A DNA stretch of 64,000 nucleotides from Merdivicinus sp050943495 (GTDB taxonomy: Bacteria > Bacillota > Clostridia > Oscillospirales > Ruminococcaceae), in the NCBI GenBank assembly GCA_050943495.1, contig JBMNPH010000010.1, positions 1 through 64,000 on the forward strand, written 5' to 3'. Shown in pieces: positions 40,975-49,539 of the stretch. Under the pieces are notes generated by a model. The model was given only the letters and a program-made list of their open reading frames with translations. It had not been told where the DNA came from and made no database searches. Each line of letters starts with the position of its first letter. Within the stretch, counting starts at the first letter, position 1. The translations under genes and the position numbers were made by a program.

Positions 40975-43068
40975 TTAAAGGGAAAGTTCACGCATTCCTT
41001 CCGGAGTCGGAACCCGGAGACAAAGGGATCCTGCCTTTTCCGGAAAATGCGGATGGAAGTTCCAATCAGTACCCGGTTTTTCCGGATTTAATCCAGCCAA
41101 ATCCTCAATCAGCACAGAAATCGGTGCGCTCGCCCACGGATGACACAAGCTGGTGTTCCATTTCTTATCGACACCCCATGCCTCAAAGCAAGTAGTGCCG
41201 CCTTCTCGCACCATATTATACCAGGAATTCTCCTCTTCTGATACAAGGAAATTCCAGACATCCTCATAGCGTCCCATCCGGGCCAGCGCCTTAAGCAGGA
41301 AATAAGCCATGTAAACACCGCAGACCATTCCGCGGTTTACGAGGTAATCTCCCACCGACTCTGCATATCCTTCGGGGATTAAACCATAAAATGCCGGAAT
41401 ACAGTTGGAGTGCATCGCGCTGTGCGTACTGGTTTCGCTGTCCACATACCGTCCCAGTTCCGGCCGGAAAAATGCCCGGTTAAAGGCTTCTTTCAACTGT
41501 ACGGCACGGTTTTCGGAAGGAATACCCAGTTCTGTTTCGATCTGCTCGACAGTCTGAACGCATCCGACATAAAAGGCATTCATCACATTGTGGGCACCAG
41601 GTCCGATTGGTTTCTCCAGTGGGAAGTCATAATCATCCCGCAGATTTTTCGGCCAGTCCACCAGATTCCATTTTCCGGTCACGCCGTCCAACAGGCCGTC
41701 TTCCCGCGCATACTGCCCGAAATACTCCAGAATATTGCGGCACGGTTCCACCATGCGTTCCAGAAACTCCCGATCACCGGTGTACTGATAGTACCTCCAG
41801 ACCGACAGCGGGAACTGCAAAGAATAATCTGCGATCTCCTGCATAAAGGATCCGGGGGCAACCGCCATCATACCGGGAGCAATCCGCAGAGAATCTACCT
41901 GTACCTCAATGGCCCGCCGCAGCAGAGAAGGATCCGCAGTCAGCAGCAAATGCGACGCGCCGGTAATGGTCATATCGCCGGTATACTGTCCTTTTTCGCG
42001 GGAAGGACAGTCCAAAAACGATTCCTGTGCGCCATATTTCACGCCGTTTCTACAAATTGTAAAGACATCCTCCAAGATTTTGTTATCCGCACGCAGATCG
42101 GCCGCATTCTCCGGGAAGGGATAATGCCGCACCACTGCGCTTACCTTTTCAAAAGAAACATCCCCTTCTGCCGACAACTCTACATATCGGAAAGCCTTGT
42201 AGTCGTACTGATTCAAAGTATTCTCGCCCTCTTTGAGAGTCCAGAATTCCTCATAATCACAGTTGCAGCGCATTTTCCAGCGAACGCTGCCGTCCGGATT
42301 CAATTCCTCTCCGCAATGAATTGTAACTCGATCCCCGTCATGGCCTGCCGCCTGAATCCGCAGCCCGCCAGTGATTTCCTGTCCAAAATCAATAAAAAGA
42401 ACGCCTTCCCACTCTTCCATCCGAGTAGGAAGCTGCTCATACACCTGTAAGGCCGGAACCGGTTTGCTACAAAATGTATAATCCGCATCAACAATCCGCA
42501 TAGGATTCCATTCGGAAAGAGAAATCCGACTGTCGACATCCTCCAGATAGTTCGTTTTATAGCCAGTCGTACGCATACCGATATAGGAGAGGTCTCGAGC
42601 ATATTCCCAGCTTTCATCCGTTGTCAAAACCGGACGGCCATCTGCCAGAATTTCCGCAATCATTCCCTGCCGGTAGTCGGCGCTATTCCAAACCCGATTG
42701 ATCAGGCCCTGATAATATACCTGCACTTCAATCCGATTCTGTCCGTCCCGCAGGAAACGACTGATTTCAAACTCATTATAATAGTACGAAAAATAGTAGC
42801 CGGGGGCAGGTCCCTGTCCGACAAACTCGCCGTTTATGTACAATTTATAATAATCGTCTGCTGTAATACGCATTGTAATATCATTTGCATTTGCAACAAT
42901 GGAACGATCAAAATTTTTACGTACAACGATGTGAAAATTCTTCAAATTTTCCGCATGTTCCGGTTCTGTAAAGGGTTCGTGCTCGCGATGAAATAACTGC
43001 AACGGCTTCAAATCCGCAAATTCCGCAGCACAAATCCATTTTCCGGAAAAAGGTGATAAATGATTCAT
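40975..43068 (-). CDS. Alpha-L-rhamnosidase-like glycoside hydrolase (GH78)
   Basis: A 697-residue protein without a signal peptide, so probably cytoplasmic. Residues about 40-230 form beta-sandwich domains (ITADDYYKLYINGEFVGQGP). The (alpha/alpha)6 catalytic domain from about 330 has the GH78 landmark ESFLDCPSREKGQYTGD with the general acid Glu, followed by NLVDWP and, near 640, GGTTCFEAWG. It should remove terminal L-rhamnose from small glycosides. Start at the ATG after GGGGG; the upstream in-frame extension crosses the promoter. It is monocistronic, and no rhamnose catabolic genes are nearby. Confidence 0.85.
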   Translation of the reverse strand: MNHLSPFSGKWICAAEFADLKPLQLFHREHEPFTEPEHAENLKNFHIVVRKNFDRSIVANANDITMRITADDYYKLYINGEFVGQGPAPGYYFSYYYNEFEISRFLRDGQNRIEVQVYYQGLINRVWNSADYRQGMIAEILADGRPVLTTDESWEYARDLSYIGMRTTGYKTNYLEDVDSRISLSEWNPMRIVDADYTFCSKPVPALQVYEQLPTRMEEWEGVLFIDFGQEITGGLRIQAAGHDGDRVTIHCGEELNPDGSVRWKMRCNCDYEEFWTLKEGENTLNQYDYKAFRYVELSAEGDVSFEKVSAVVRHYPFPENAADLRADNKILEDVFTICRNGVKYGAQESFLDCPSREKGQYTGDMTITGASHLLLTADPSLLRRAIEVQVDSLRIAPGMMAVAPGSFMQEIADYSLQFPLSVWRYYQYTGDREFLERMVEPCRNILEYFGQYAREDGLLDGVTGKWNLVDWPKNLRDDYDFPLEKPIGPGAHNVMNAFYVGCVQTVEQIETELGIPSENRAVQLKEAFNRAFFRPELGRYVDSETSTHSAMHSNCIPAFYGLIPEGYAESVGDYLVNRGMVCGVYMAYFLLKALARMGRYEDVWNFLVSEEENSWYNMVREGGTTCFEAWGVDKKWNTSLCHPWASAPISVLIEDLAGLNPEKPGTDWNFHPHFPEKAGSLCLRVPTPEGMRELSL

Positions 43069-43093
43069 AAAAATCCCCCGCTTTCTATTGAAA

Positions 43094-43122
43094 AGGATAG
43101 CAGGTTTGCCCAGAAATGTCAA
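43094..43122 (-). promoter_or_regulatory. GH78 gene promoter
   Basis: Minus-strand TTGACA (43122-43117), 17-bp spacer, TATCCT (43099-43094). It lies in the 75-bp gap after rsiV. Confidence 0.65.
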
Positions 43123-43144
43123 GGCAATCTGAAAAAATGCAGAA

Positions 43145-43999
43145 TCAGGATTCGAACGAAACCTCCGAAATTGGAAATTCCAACGCGCCGGCTGCACCGG
43201 CTGCCAGTTCATACTTTTCAAATACCAAGACGATTTTACCGTCGCTGTTTATATAAAAGTCTGTTCCGTCGTCAATATAATCCGCAGGATCAACATCCTC
43301 AAAGAGCATCTGTTTCTGATCCTCGCTCAGATTCTGCTTGCCCTCCTCTACTGCCTCAGCGCCAATCTGCTGATAATCGGGGCCGAGCAGATCACGGAGA
43401 GTGAGAATTTTTCCTGTCTCCAGATCAATGTTATAGAAATAGTATTCTGTATAGGAACTGGCGAGCGCCTCATATTTCCAGATAACAAAGGAAGCGTAGC
43501 GCTCTGTAATACTCTTCACCTCGTAGTCAACCGTTATGGCAATGGGATGAAATTCGTCCGGATCGCCGCCGGTGGCGACAAATGCCTCGAAATATTCTTC
43601 CGCACGCTGTTCTGCATGCTGAATTTCCTCATGAATGATGCGGCTGATTTCCAAATTGACTCGAGCTTCCAATTCCGGTTTGCCGGTGCTGTCCAGATTC
43701 GGCATCCGCACATCAATCAGTTTTTTATTATCGGAAATCTGATATTCTTCCATCGTAAAGACACGGCAAAGGGCACCAATAACCGGGATATCCCGCATTG
43801 TTTCCGCAAATACAGGATTTGCATTGACCAGAACAAAGAAACAGGCAGCGACGGCAGCTGCCATTCCCACACTGCGTGAAATCCAAACTCGCGGGGAAGA
43901 AGAACTACGTCTCTTTTCCTTAGCAGTCTCAATCGCCTCTTCCACAGCCTGCGGCAGGTGTTCCGGAATCGGAATCTGTTCATATTGTTTTTTATCCAT
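43145..43999 (-). CDS. rsiV: RsiV-type anti-sigma factor (DUF3298)
   Basis: A 284-residue membrane protein expected to hold SigV inactive. A short cytoplasmic N-terminus (1-38) is followed by one transmembrane helix (about 40-60) and an extracytoplasmic region: a DUF4163-like segment (about 80-150) and a DUF3298 domain (FYNIDLETGKILTLRDLLGPDY to the end). In Bacillus and C. difficile RsiV is the lysozyme receptor that is cleaved when lysozyme binds. It overlaps the sigV end by 8 nt. The ATG is preferred over the TTG just before it. Confidence 0.88.
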   Translation of the reverse strand: MDKKQYEQIPIPEHLPQAVEEAIETAKEKRRSSSSPRVWISRSVGMAAAVAACFFVLVNANPVFAETMRDIPVIGALCRVFTMEEYQISDNKKLIDVRMPNLDSTGKPELEARVNLEISRIIHEEIQHAEQRAEEYFEAFVATGGDPDEFHPIAITVDYEVKSITERYASFVIWKYEALASSYTEYYFYNIDLETGKILTLRDLLGPDYQQIGAEAVEEGKQNLSEDQKQMLFEDVDPADYIDDGTDFYINSDGKIVLVFEKYELAAGAAGALEFPISEVSFES

Positions 44000-44486
44000 C
44001 AAGATTCTCCGCCTCCATTTCCATTTTTAGCATACGCAGTGCCTTATAGAGCCTGGATTTCACCGTGCTCAGACGGGCACCGGTTACCGCCGCAATTTCC
44101 TCCAGCTTCAGATCCTCAAAAAAGCGCAGCAAGATTACCGTTTTAAGGACCGGTGGGAGGGATTCCATTGCCTCATACAGGTCGGAATGATCCTCCCGTT
44201 CCGGGGCGGGGGTATCGGCGCAGACCTCCAGGCTCCCAAAGGAGAAGCGCTTTCCCCGCCGAAGATTTGCCAGACATTCATTAACCAGAATCCGGTAAAA
44301 CCACGTTTTCACTGCATCCGGATTCCGCAGGGAATCCTGCTTTTGAATAGCCTTCACAATAGCATCCTGTACCAAATCCAGCGCAGTATCCGGGTTTTTG
44401 ACATAACTGTATGCAATCCGATAAAAATGCTGTTGATTCTCCCGGATAAAAGCAATCAACCGTTCCTCTTTTCTGCGCTCCAACAC
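43992..44486 (-). CDS. sigV: ECF sigma factor, SigV type
   Basis: A 164-residue sigma-70 factor with regions 2 and 4 only. Region 2 is FYRIAYSYVKNPDTALDLVQDAIVKA and AVKTWFYRILVNECLANLRR; region 4 is LPPVLKTVILLRFFEDLKLEEIAAVTGARLSTVKSRLYKAL. The assignment to SigV rests on the RsiV-type partner that follows and overlaps it. It starts 7 nt after the SGNH hydrolase gene, so an SGNH-sigV-rsiV operon is likely and is probably autoregulated, although I could not fix an ECF promoter. Confidence 0.88.
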   Translation of the reverse strand: MLERRKEERLIAFIRENQQHFYRIAYSYVKNPDTALDLVQDAIVKAIQKQDSLRNPDAVKTWFYRILVNECLANLRRGKRFSFGSLEVCADTPAPEREDHSDLYEAMESLPPVLKTVILLRFFEDLKLEEIAAVTGARLSTVKSRLYKALRMLKMEMEAENLDG

Positions 44487-44493
44487 CTTTTTT

Positions 44494-45423
44494 TCACTCC
44501 GTCTGTCCTGTTTTCCCTTCCACCGTATGAGTCAGGAGATAGGAAAGCCATTTCTGGCAGTATTCCTTATTGAGATGAATTCCATCGGTTGCCGCATCTG
44601 CGGGAAGTACACCGTTCTCATCCGCAACAGCCGATGCCACATCGACATAATAGACTTCTTTCTCCTCCGCCATCTGCCGGATCAGGGTATTATATTCGTC
44701 AATCTTTTCATTCTTAAGGTAGTCATGCGAATTGGAGACCTCGCTGCTAACCGGCAAGATAGATTGCACATAAATGACCGCATCCGGATTGATCTCCTGA
44801 ATCCGATCGATCAGTTCTCCATATTTTTCAATAAACAGATTGCTGTATTCCCAGCCGGTTTCATTGATGCCCAGCATCAGATAAACCTTGGAAAAGGATG
44901 TTTTTTCCAGCGCCTCCACCACGCTGCATTTCTGGCCGTCGAGATTGACGACTGGCGAAGTAAAGGCTGTATTCACCATCAGACCTTTGTGCGTATAGGC
45001 GGTAGTATCCGATAGTCCCGCATACAGGATAAATCCCTCGGTACGAGAATCTCCGATAAAGACGGCATCCTGAAAATAATCTTCCGAAACGGCCTCACGT
45101 TCCGGAACCGGCTGTGTAAAATCATAACCGGACGGCGCTAGCACTTCCTGCGCGGAACTTTCCTCCGGCTGAGAGGGAACTTCCGTATCCAAGACGGAGG
45201 ATTCCGGTAATTCCGCACTGGATTCCGGCAAGCTTTCCTTTGGGATACTGGACTCCTCTTTGGCCGCGGAAAAAAATTCTTCACCTAAAGAATTTTCCCC
45301 ATCTGCGCGGCTGCATGCCAGCAGTACAGCAGAAAATAAGAAAAGCGTCAAAGCCGCTGCAAAAAATACCCGGACTTTACGCAGGCGGCGTTTGTGCGAT
45401 CTGGAATATGGTCTTTGATTCAT
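44494..45423 (-). CDS. SGNH/GDSL hydrolase, predicted lipoprotein
   Basis: A 309-residue exported enzyme. An N-terminal basic region and hydrophobic helix (about 20-36) end in LLAC, a plausible lipobox. A Ser/Glu-rich linker spans about 45-100. The SGNH domain has the nucleophile in FIGDSRTEG at about 122-130, GINETG at about 174-179, and the catalytic pair in DGIHLNKEY near 286. Such domains deacetylate or transfer acetyl groups on cell-wall glycans. It heads the sigV-rsiV operon. In Bacillus sigV controls oatA, whose extracytoplasmic part is also an SGNH domain, so a cell-wall acetylation or lysozyme-resistance role is inferred. Confidence 0.82.
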   Translation of the reverse strand: MNQRPYSRSHKRRLRKVRVFFAAALTLFLFSAVLLACSRADGENSLGEEFFSAAKEESSIPKESLPESSAELPESSVLDTEVPSQPEESSAQEVLAPSGYDFTQPVPEREAVSEDYFQDAVFIGDSRTEGFILYAGLSDTTAYTHKGLMVNTAFTSPVVNLDGQKCSVVEALEKTSFSKVYLMLGINETGWEYSNLFIEKYGELIDRIQEINPDAVIYVQSILPVSSEVSNSHDYLKNEKIDEYNTLIRQMAEEKEVYYVDVASAVADENGVLPADAATDGIHLNKEYCQKWLSYLLTHTVEGKTGQTE

Positions 45424-45515
45424 AAAAATCGGCTCCTTCCACCATCGGATAAGATTCTATTTATATGATGGTTGGCAGAAGCAAAAAGTTTATACGCGGC
45501 AAAAAATTTATACAG

Positions 45516-45544
45516 TTGACATCGAGCAAAGAATCTCGTATAAT
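45516..45544 (+). promoter_or_regulatory. Promoter of the beta-propeller glycosidase-like gene
   Basis: TTGACA (45516-45521), 17-bp spacer, TATAAT (45539-45544), both perfect. Confidence 0.88.
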
Positions 45545-45571
45545 TTAAAAAAACGAAAGAAGGCATCCGTC

Positions 45572-46480
45572 ATGTTATGCAAACGTTTTGAGAACGCCCC
45601 GCTCATCACGCCGGAATCCCATCCCAGTGTCGAAGACAATATCAATGGCCCTACTCTTCTGCGTGTTCCGGATTTTGTCCCCAATCCTCTCGGTAAATAT
45701 TATCTGTATTTTGCCAATCATCGCGGGAAATTTATCCGGCTTGCTTTCTCAGATTCCCCCGAAGGGCCGTTTACGGTTTATGCCCCTGGCGTCTTTCATC
45801 TCGAAGAAATCGAAGGAATTTCGGGATTTCATGGCCACATTGCCTCGCCAGATATCTGGGTGGACTCGGAACAGAAAAAAATATACATGTTTTTTCACGG
45901 GCTGTACGAAGGATGCAAACGTCAGCAGAGCGGCATTGCCGTATCAGAGGATGGTATCCACTTTACCCTTGCACGTCCGGATGCCATTCCGACCTTTTAT
46001 ATGCGGATTTTTGAATGGGATCACAAATACTATGCCTTCTCCAAAAATGTTAATATCTCTGGGTTATTATCGGTGTCGGATACCCTTACCGGCAATTACG
46101 AGACGGTGGGAGAACTGATCCCCAAAATGCGGCACTGTGCTCTCTGGAAAGAAGGCAATGAGCTTTATCTGTTTTACACCGTTGTAGAGGACAATCCGGA
46201 ACGGATTCTCTGTTCCAAACTGATTCTCACTCCGAATATGACGCAGGTTCCACCGGTTGAAAAGACCATCATAGTGGCAGAACCGGAGACCAATCAGGAA
46301 GGGTTGCAGTTTGAGGCGCTTCCCTCCAAATTCGGACCTCAAATCAATGTCCGGCAGCTTCGGGATCCCTTTGTCTATGAAGAAAACGGAGTATTTTACC
46401 TGTATTTCAGTTATGCCGGAGAAAACGGAATTTCCGGCGGTATCCTAGACATGGACGAAATCCGCCACCTTCTGGCTTAA
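45572..46480 (+). CDS. Five-bladed beta-propeller glycosidase-like protein (GH43/GH117-like)
   Basis: A 302-residue cytoplasmic protein with a repeated beta-propeller pattern: YYLYFANHRGKFIRLAFSDSPEGPF, IYMFFHGLYEG, IAVSEDGIHF, YYAFSKN, ELYLFYT and FYLYFSYAGE. These are typical of GH43, GH32 and GH130 clans. Candidate acidic residues in SPDIW and DPFVYEE would fit a catalytic site, but I cannot assign the family or substrate. It has a strong sigma-A promoter of its own and is monocistronic. The N-terminus (FENAPLITPESHPS) resembles other uncharacterised members. Confidence 0.7.
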   Translation: MLCKRFENAPLITPESHPSVEDNINGPTLLRVPDFVPNPLGKYYLYFANHRGKFIRLAFSDSPEGPFTVYAPGVFHLEEIEGISGFHGHIASPDIWVDSEQKKIYMFFHGLYEGCKRQQSGIAVSEDGIHFTLARPDAIPTFYMRIFEWDHKYYAFSKNVNISGLLSVSDTLTGNYETVGELIPKMRHCALWKEGNELYLFYTVVEDNPERILCSKLILTPNMTQVPPVEKTIIVAEPETNQEGLQFEALPSKFGPQINVRQLRDPFVYEENGVFYLYFSYAGENGISGGILDMDEIRHLLA

Positions 46481-46500
46481 TAAATTGAAAGAATATCAAA

Positions 46501-46539
46501 AAGCCGTACAGCTTGGAAAAGCTGCACGGCTTTTTTTTT
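46501..46539. terminator. Bidirectional terminator between the glycosidase-like gene and degV
   Basis: AAGCCGTACAGCTT / AAGCTGCACGGCTT form a 14-bp stem with one mismatch, a GGAA loop, and T runs on both strands. Confidence 0.93.
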
Positions 46540-47398
46540 ATTCCAGTTCCCGAACACAGCCGATTCCCAATGCGCCCGGTCCGGTATGACAGGCAATACT
46601 GAGCGGCAGCGGTGCACAGTAAACAGGCGCTTCAGGAAAATATTCCTGCACCATACGGTTCCATTCCGCACCGAGTTCCGGATCACCCGAATAAGCAGTC
46701 ATCACCCGAAGTTTCCACTGTGGACGAAGCAGCCGACAATCTTCCTCCATAATTTCAATCATCGCCTGTTTTGCCGCCTTTACACCCCGAACCTTTTTGA
46801 AAGCATCCAACTTTTCACCTTCGATTTTCAAAATTGGCTTAATATTCAGGGCATCTCCCAGCATAGCGCCGGCAGCCGTCACTCGTCCACCTTTTTTCAG
46901 GTATTTCAAAGTATCTACCATAATATAAATCCGGGCATCCATGGCTGTCCGTTCCAATTCCGCACAAATTTCCTCCGCAGTCAGGCCCTTCTCCCGCAGC
47001 AATGCCGCATCCCGGACAGACTGCCACTGTGTTGCAGAAATACGACGGTTATCCGCTACAAACACCTTTCCATCATAAGGTGGTTCGGAAGCCAGCATGC
47101 GCGCCGTCACTACGGTACTGCTCAGGCCGCCGGACATGGGGATATAAACCAATGCTTCATGATCAGAAAGAAGCTCATCCCACATTTTCATAGTATCGCC
47201 AGGGGAAGGCTGTGAAGTTTTCACCTCACGGTTTTGCTGAAGCTGCTGATAAAATTCTTTCTGTGATAAAGTTACCCCTTCATAATAAAGCTGACCGTCC
47301 AGATAAAACGGCATCGGGAGTAAATGAACATCCAATTGAGCAGCCTCTGCATGAGTCATGCCACTATTGGTATCGGTTAGGATTGCGATTTTTCGCAT
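46538..47398 (-). CDS. DegV family fatty-acid-binding protein
   Basis: A 286-residue DegV protein. Family members bind fatty acids and, as FakB, present them to a FakA kinase for phospholipid synthesis. The start MRKIAILTDTNSGM and PMPFYLDGQLYYEGVTLSQKEFY are typical, as are TSQPSPGD near 64, IPMSGGLSSTV near 86 and the lid FLKKGGR-like YLKKGGRVTAAGA near 152. The C-terminal domain ends HTGPGALGIG. The start is the ATG at 47398; GGAGG lies about 13 nt upstream. No fakA is adjacent. Confidence 0.93.
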   Translation of the reverse strand: MRKIAILTDTNSGMTHAEAAQLDVHLLPMPFYLDGQLYYEGVTLSQKEFYQQLQQNREVKTSQPSPGDTMKMWDELLSDHEALVYIPMSGGLSSTVVTARMLASEPPYDGKVFVADNRRISATQWQSVRDAALLREKGLTAEEICAELERTAMDARIYIMVDTLKYLKKGGRVTAAGAMLGDALNIKPILKIEGEKLDAFKKVRGVKAAKQAMIEIMEEDCRLLRPQWKLRVMTAYSGDPELGAEWNRMVQEYFPEAPVYCAPLPLSIACHTGPGALGIGCVRELE

Positions 47399-47560
47399 AA
47401 ATCTGATAACGCCTCCATCCGGATCCAAGATGAGCAGCATAAGCTACTCCAAAATGTTTCATTAGTTAATTCTATATACATTATTTTACTTGAATATTAT
47501 GGAGCTTATTTTAACACATTATCACAAAATATTCAAGAATTTTTCCGATTTTTTTCTTCC

Positions 47561-47599
47561 TTTACATACCTTTTACGCTAGCGATACGGATACGATACT
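47561..47599 (+). promoter_or_regulatory. Pho-box-like direct repeats before pstS
   Basis: Four hexamers occur at exact 11-bp steps: TTTACA (47561), TTTACG (47572), GATACG (47583) and GATACT (47594). The PhoP consensus in Gram-positives is TT(A/T/C)ACA repeated every 11 bp. The array ends about 33 bp before the -10 box, in position for activation. The PhoB/PhoR pair encoded 4 kb downstream is the likely regulator. Confidence 0.55.
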
Positions 47600-47631
47600 G
47601 GATATTGCTTTTGACTTGACAAAAATATGAG

Positions 47632-47637
47632 TATAAT
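47632..47637 (+). promoter_or_regulatory. -10 box of the pst operon
   Basis: A perfect TATAAT. The best -35 at this spacing is TTTGAC (47610-47615, 16-bp spacer), which is poor, consistent with an activator-dependent promoter. Confidence 0.7.
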
Positions 47638-47670
47638 AAAGGTGTACTTAAGAAAAGGAGAGATTCCAAT

Positions 47671-48585
47671 ATGAAAAAACTGACTTCAATGATTCTTGCA
47701 GGTCTTCTGGCAGCAATGATGCTGACCGCCTGCGGCGAAGATGCAGCATCTTCCGCAACAAATGACAACACTTCTTCCACATCCGTTTCTTCCGAGGCAG
47801 TTTCTTCTGAAGCAACTTCTTCCACTGCTTCTACCGAGCCTTCTGAAGATGAAAAAATTTCCGGCACAGTTGCAATTTCCGGATCCACTTCGATGGAAAA
47901 AATGGCAAAAGCTTTGGCAGAAGGCTTTATGGCGAAAAATAGCGATGTAACAGTTGATGTTCAGCTGGGCGGTTCTTCCACTGGTATCACCAATGTTACG
48001 GACGGTGTATCCGATATCGGCAACGTCAGCCGTGATCTGAAAGATACGGAAACCGGCTTAGTCGGCAATGAAGTAGCTTTGGACGGCATCGGCATGGCTA
48101 TTCATCCTGATAACCCCGTCAATGATCTGACCATCGAGCAGATTGCAGATATCTACACCGGCAAAATTACCAACTGGTCGGAAGTCGGCGGCGAGGATAT
48201 GGAAATCTATGTAGTCGGCCGTGAAGCTGGTTCCGGTACTCGTGATGCATTCGAAAGCATTACTGGCGTAGGCGAAAGCGCAGTTTATGCTTCGGAACAG
48301 ACCTCAACCGGCGCTGCTAAAACAACTGTTGCTTCCACCCCCGGCGCAATTGCTTATGTATCCTTTGACTCGATCGACGATACCGTAAAAACCCTCGCAG
48401 TAGACGGTGTCGCAATTTCGACCGATACCATTCGCGATGGTTCTTACAAACTGCAGCGCCCCTTCCTGATGGTTACCAAAGAAGGTGCGGAACTGAGTCC
48501 TGCAGCACAGGCGTTCTTGGACTACGCATTGAGCGAGGAAGGACAGCAAATCTGCGAGCAGGTTGGACTTGTCCGGGTTAAATAA
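47671..48585 (+). CDS. pstS: Phosphate ABC transporter substrate-binding lipoprotein PstS
   Basis: Captures inorganic phosphate outside the membrane for the PstCAB importer. The 304-residue protein starts with a lipoprotein signal peptide ending LLAAMMLTAC (Cys 21), then a Ser/Thr/Glu-rich linker to about 65, then the periplasmic-binding domain with SGSTSMEKM at about 70-78, QLGGSSTGI and VGREAGSGTRDAFE near 187-200, which form the phosphate site. AGGAGA precedes the ATG. It is the first gene of pstSCAB and lies behind Pho-box-like repeats. Confidence 0.97.
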   Translation: MKKLTSMILAGLLAAMMLTACGEDAASSATNDNTSSTSVSSEAVSSEATSSTASTEPSEDEKISGTVAISGSTSMEKMAKALAEGFMAKNSDVTVDVQLGGSSTGITNVTDGVSDIGNVSRDLKDTETGLVGNEVALDGIGMAIHPDNPVNDLTIEQIADIYTGKITNWSEVGGEDMEIYVVGREAGSGTRDAFESITGVGESAVYASEQTSTGAAKTTVASTPGAIAYVSFDSIDDTVKTLAVDGVAISTDTIRDGSYKLQRPFLMVTKEGAELSPAAQAFLDYALSEEGQQICEQVGLVRVK

Positions 48586-48605
48586 GAATGAGAAAGGAAG
48601 TCACC

Positions 48606-49508
48606 ATGACTGACGTGAAAACCCCTGCTCTCTCAAGAGCACATCGGGCAAAAAATACGCTGGAAACGGTGATGAACGGAATATTCTTTGTCTGCGGTGC
48701 GGCCTCAATCTTATGTGTGGCCGCTATCGCAGGCTATATGATTATTTCGGGAGTGCCGGCAATCCGCGAAATCGGCCTCTTCCAGTTCTTGTTTGGAACC
48801 GAATGGGCACCTACGGCAGAAGATCCCCGTTTCGGTATTCTTCCGATGATCCTGACCACAATTACCGGCACTATGGGTGCTGTCTTGATCGGAACACCTT
48901 TGGGATTGTTCACAGCGGTATTCATCTGCTATATGGCACCGCAGAAGATTCGGATGATCCTGACTGCCGCGGTAGAACTTCTTGCCGGAATTCCTTCCGT
49001 TATTTATGGTCTGGTTGGTATTACGGTTATTTCTCCTCTGGTTGCCAACCTGTTTGATATTCCCAGCGGTGCAACCCTCTTTACCGCCATTCTGGTTCTG
49101 GCAGTGATGATTCTGCCGACCATTGTCAGTGTGACAGTTACTTCTCTGCGAGCCGTTCCCCAGGAATACAGCGATGGTTCTCTTGCTCTGGGCGCAACAG
49201 ATGTCACCACAATCTTCAAAATGAATGTTCCGGCTGCAAAATCTGGTATTATTACCGGCATCGTATTGGGTGTTGGCCGCGCAATCGGAGAAACCATGGC
49301 AATTATCATGGTATCCGGCAACGTTGTAAATATGCCAAATCTCTTCAAAAGCGTCCGTTTTCTCACTACCGGTATCGTATCGGAGATGAGCTACGCAAGT
49401 GGTCTGCATCGGGAAGCTTTGTTCAGTGTCGGACTGATTCTATTTATTTTCATCTTTATCATCAATCTGGTATTAACCGGTATCCTCAAAAAAGGTTCCA
49501 AAAAATAA
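48606..49508 (+). CDS. pstC: Phosphate ABC transporter permease PstC
   Basis: One of the two membrane subunits of the phosphate importer. The 300-residue protein has six hydrophobic helices and the permease EAA-like loop in SLRAVPQEYSDGSLALGATDVTTI. ELLAGIPSVIYGLVG at about 119-133 is the classic PstC signature. The ATG behind AAAGGAAG is used; an earlier ATG six codons upstream overlaps that site. It follows pstS closely. Confidence 0.96.
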   Translation: MTDVKTPALSRAHRAKNTLETVMNGIFFVCGAASILCVAAIAGYMIISGVPAIREIGLFQFLFGTEWAPTAEDPRFGILPMILTTITGTMGAVLIGTPLGLFTAVFICYMAPQKIRMILTAAVELLAGIPSVIYGLVGITVISPLVANLFDIPSGATLFTAILVLAVMILPTIVSVTVTSLRAVPQEYSDGSLALGATDVTTIFKMNVPAAKSGIITGIVLGVGRAIGETMAIIMVSGNVVNMPNLFKSVRFLTTGIVSEMSYASGLHREALFSVGLILFIFIFIINLVLTGILKKGSKK

Positions 49509-49539
49509 TTGTTCTACTTAAGGAAAGGAAGATTTTCAA

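Noticed and set aside
43069..43221. Upstream extension of the GH78 frame
   Set aside because: It runs through the promoter and the end of rsiV; the ATG at 43068 has the ribosome binding site.
45480..45530. ECF-type promoter (AAC ... CGT) before the SGNH-sigV operon
   Set aside because: The best pair has an 18-bp spacing and overlaps the opposite promoter; too weak to list as a feature.
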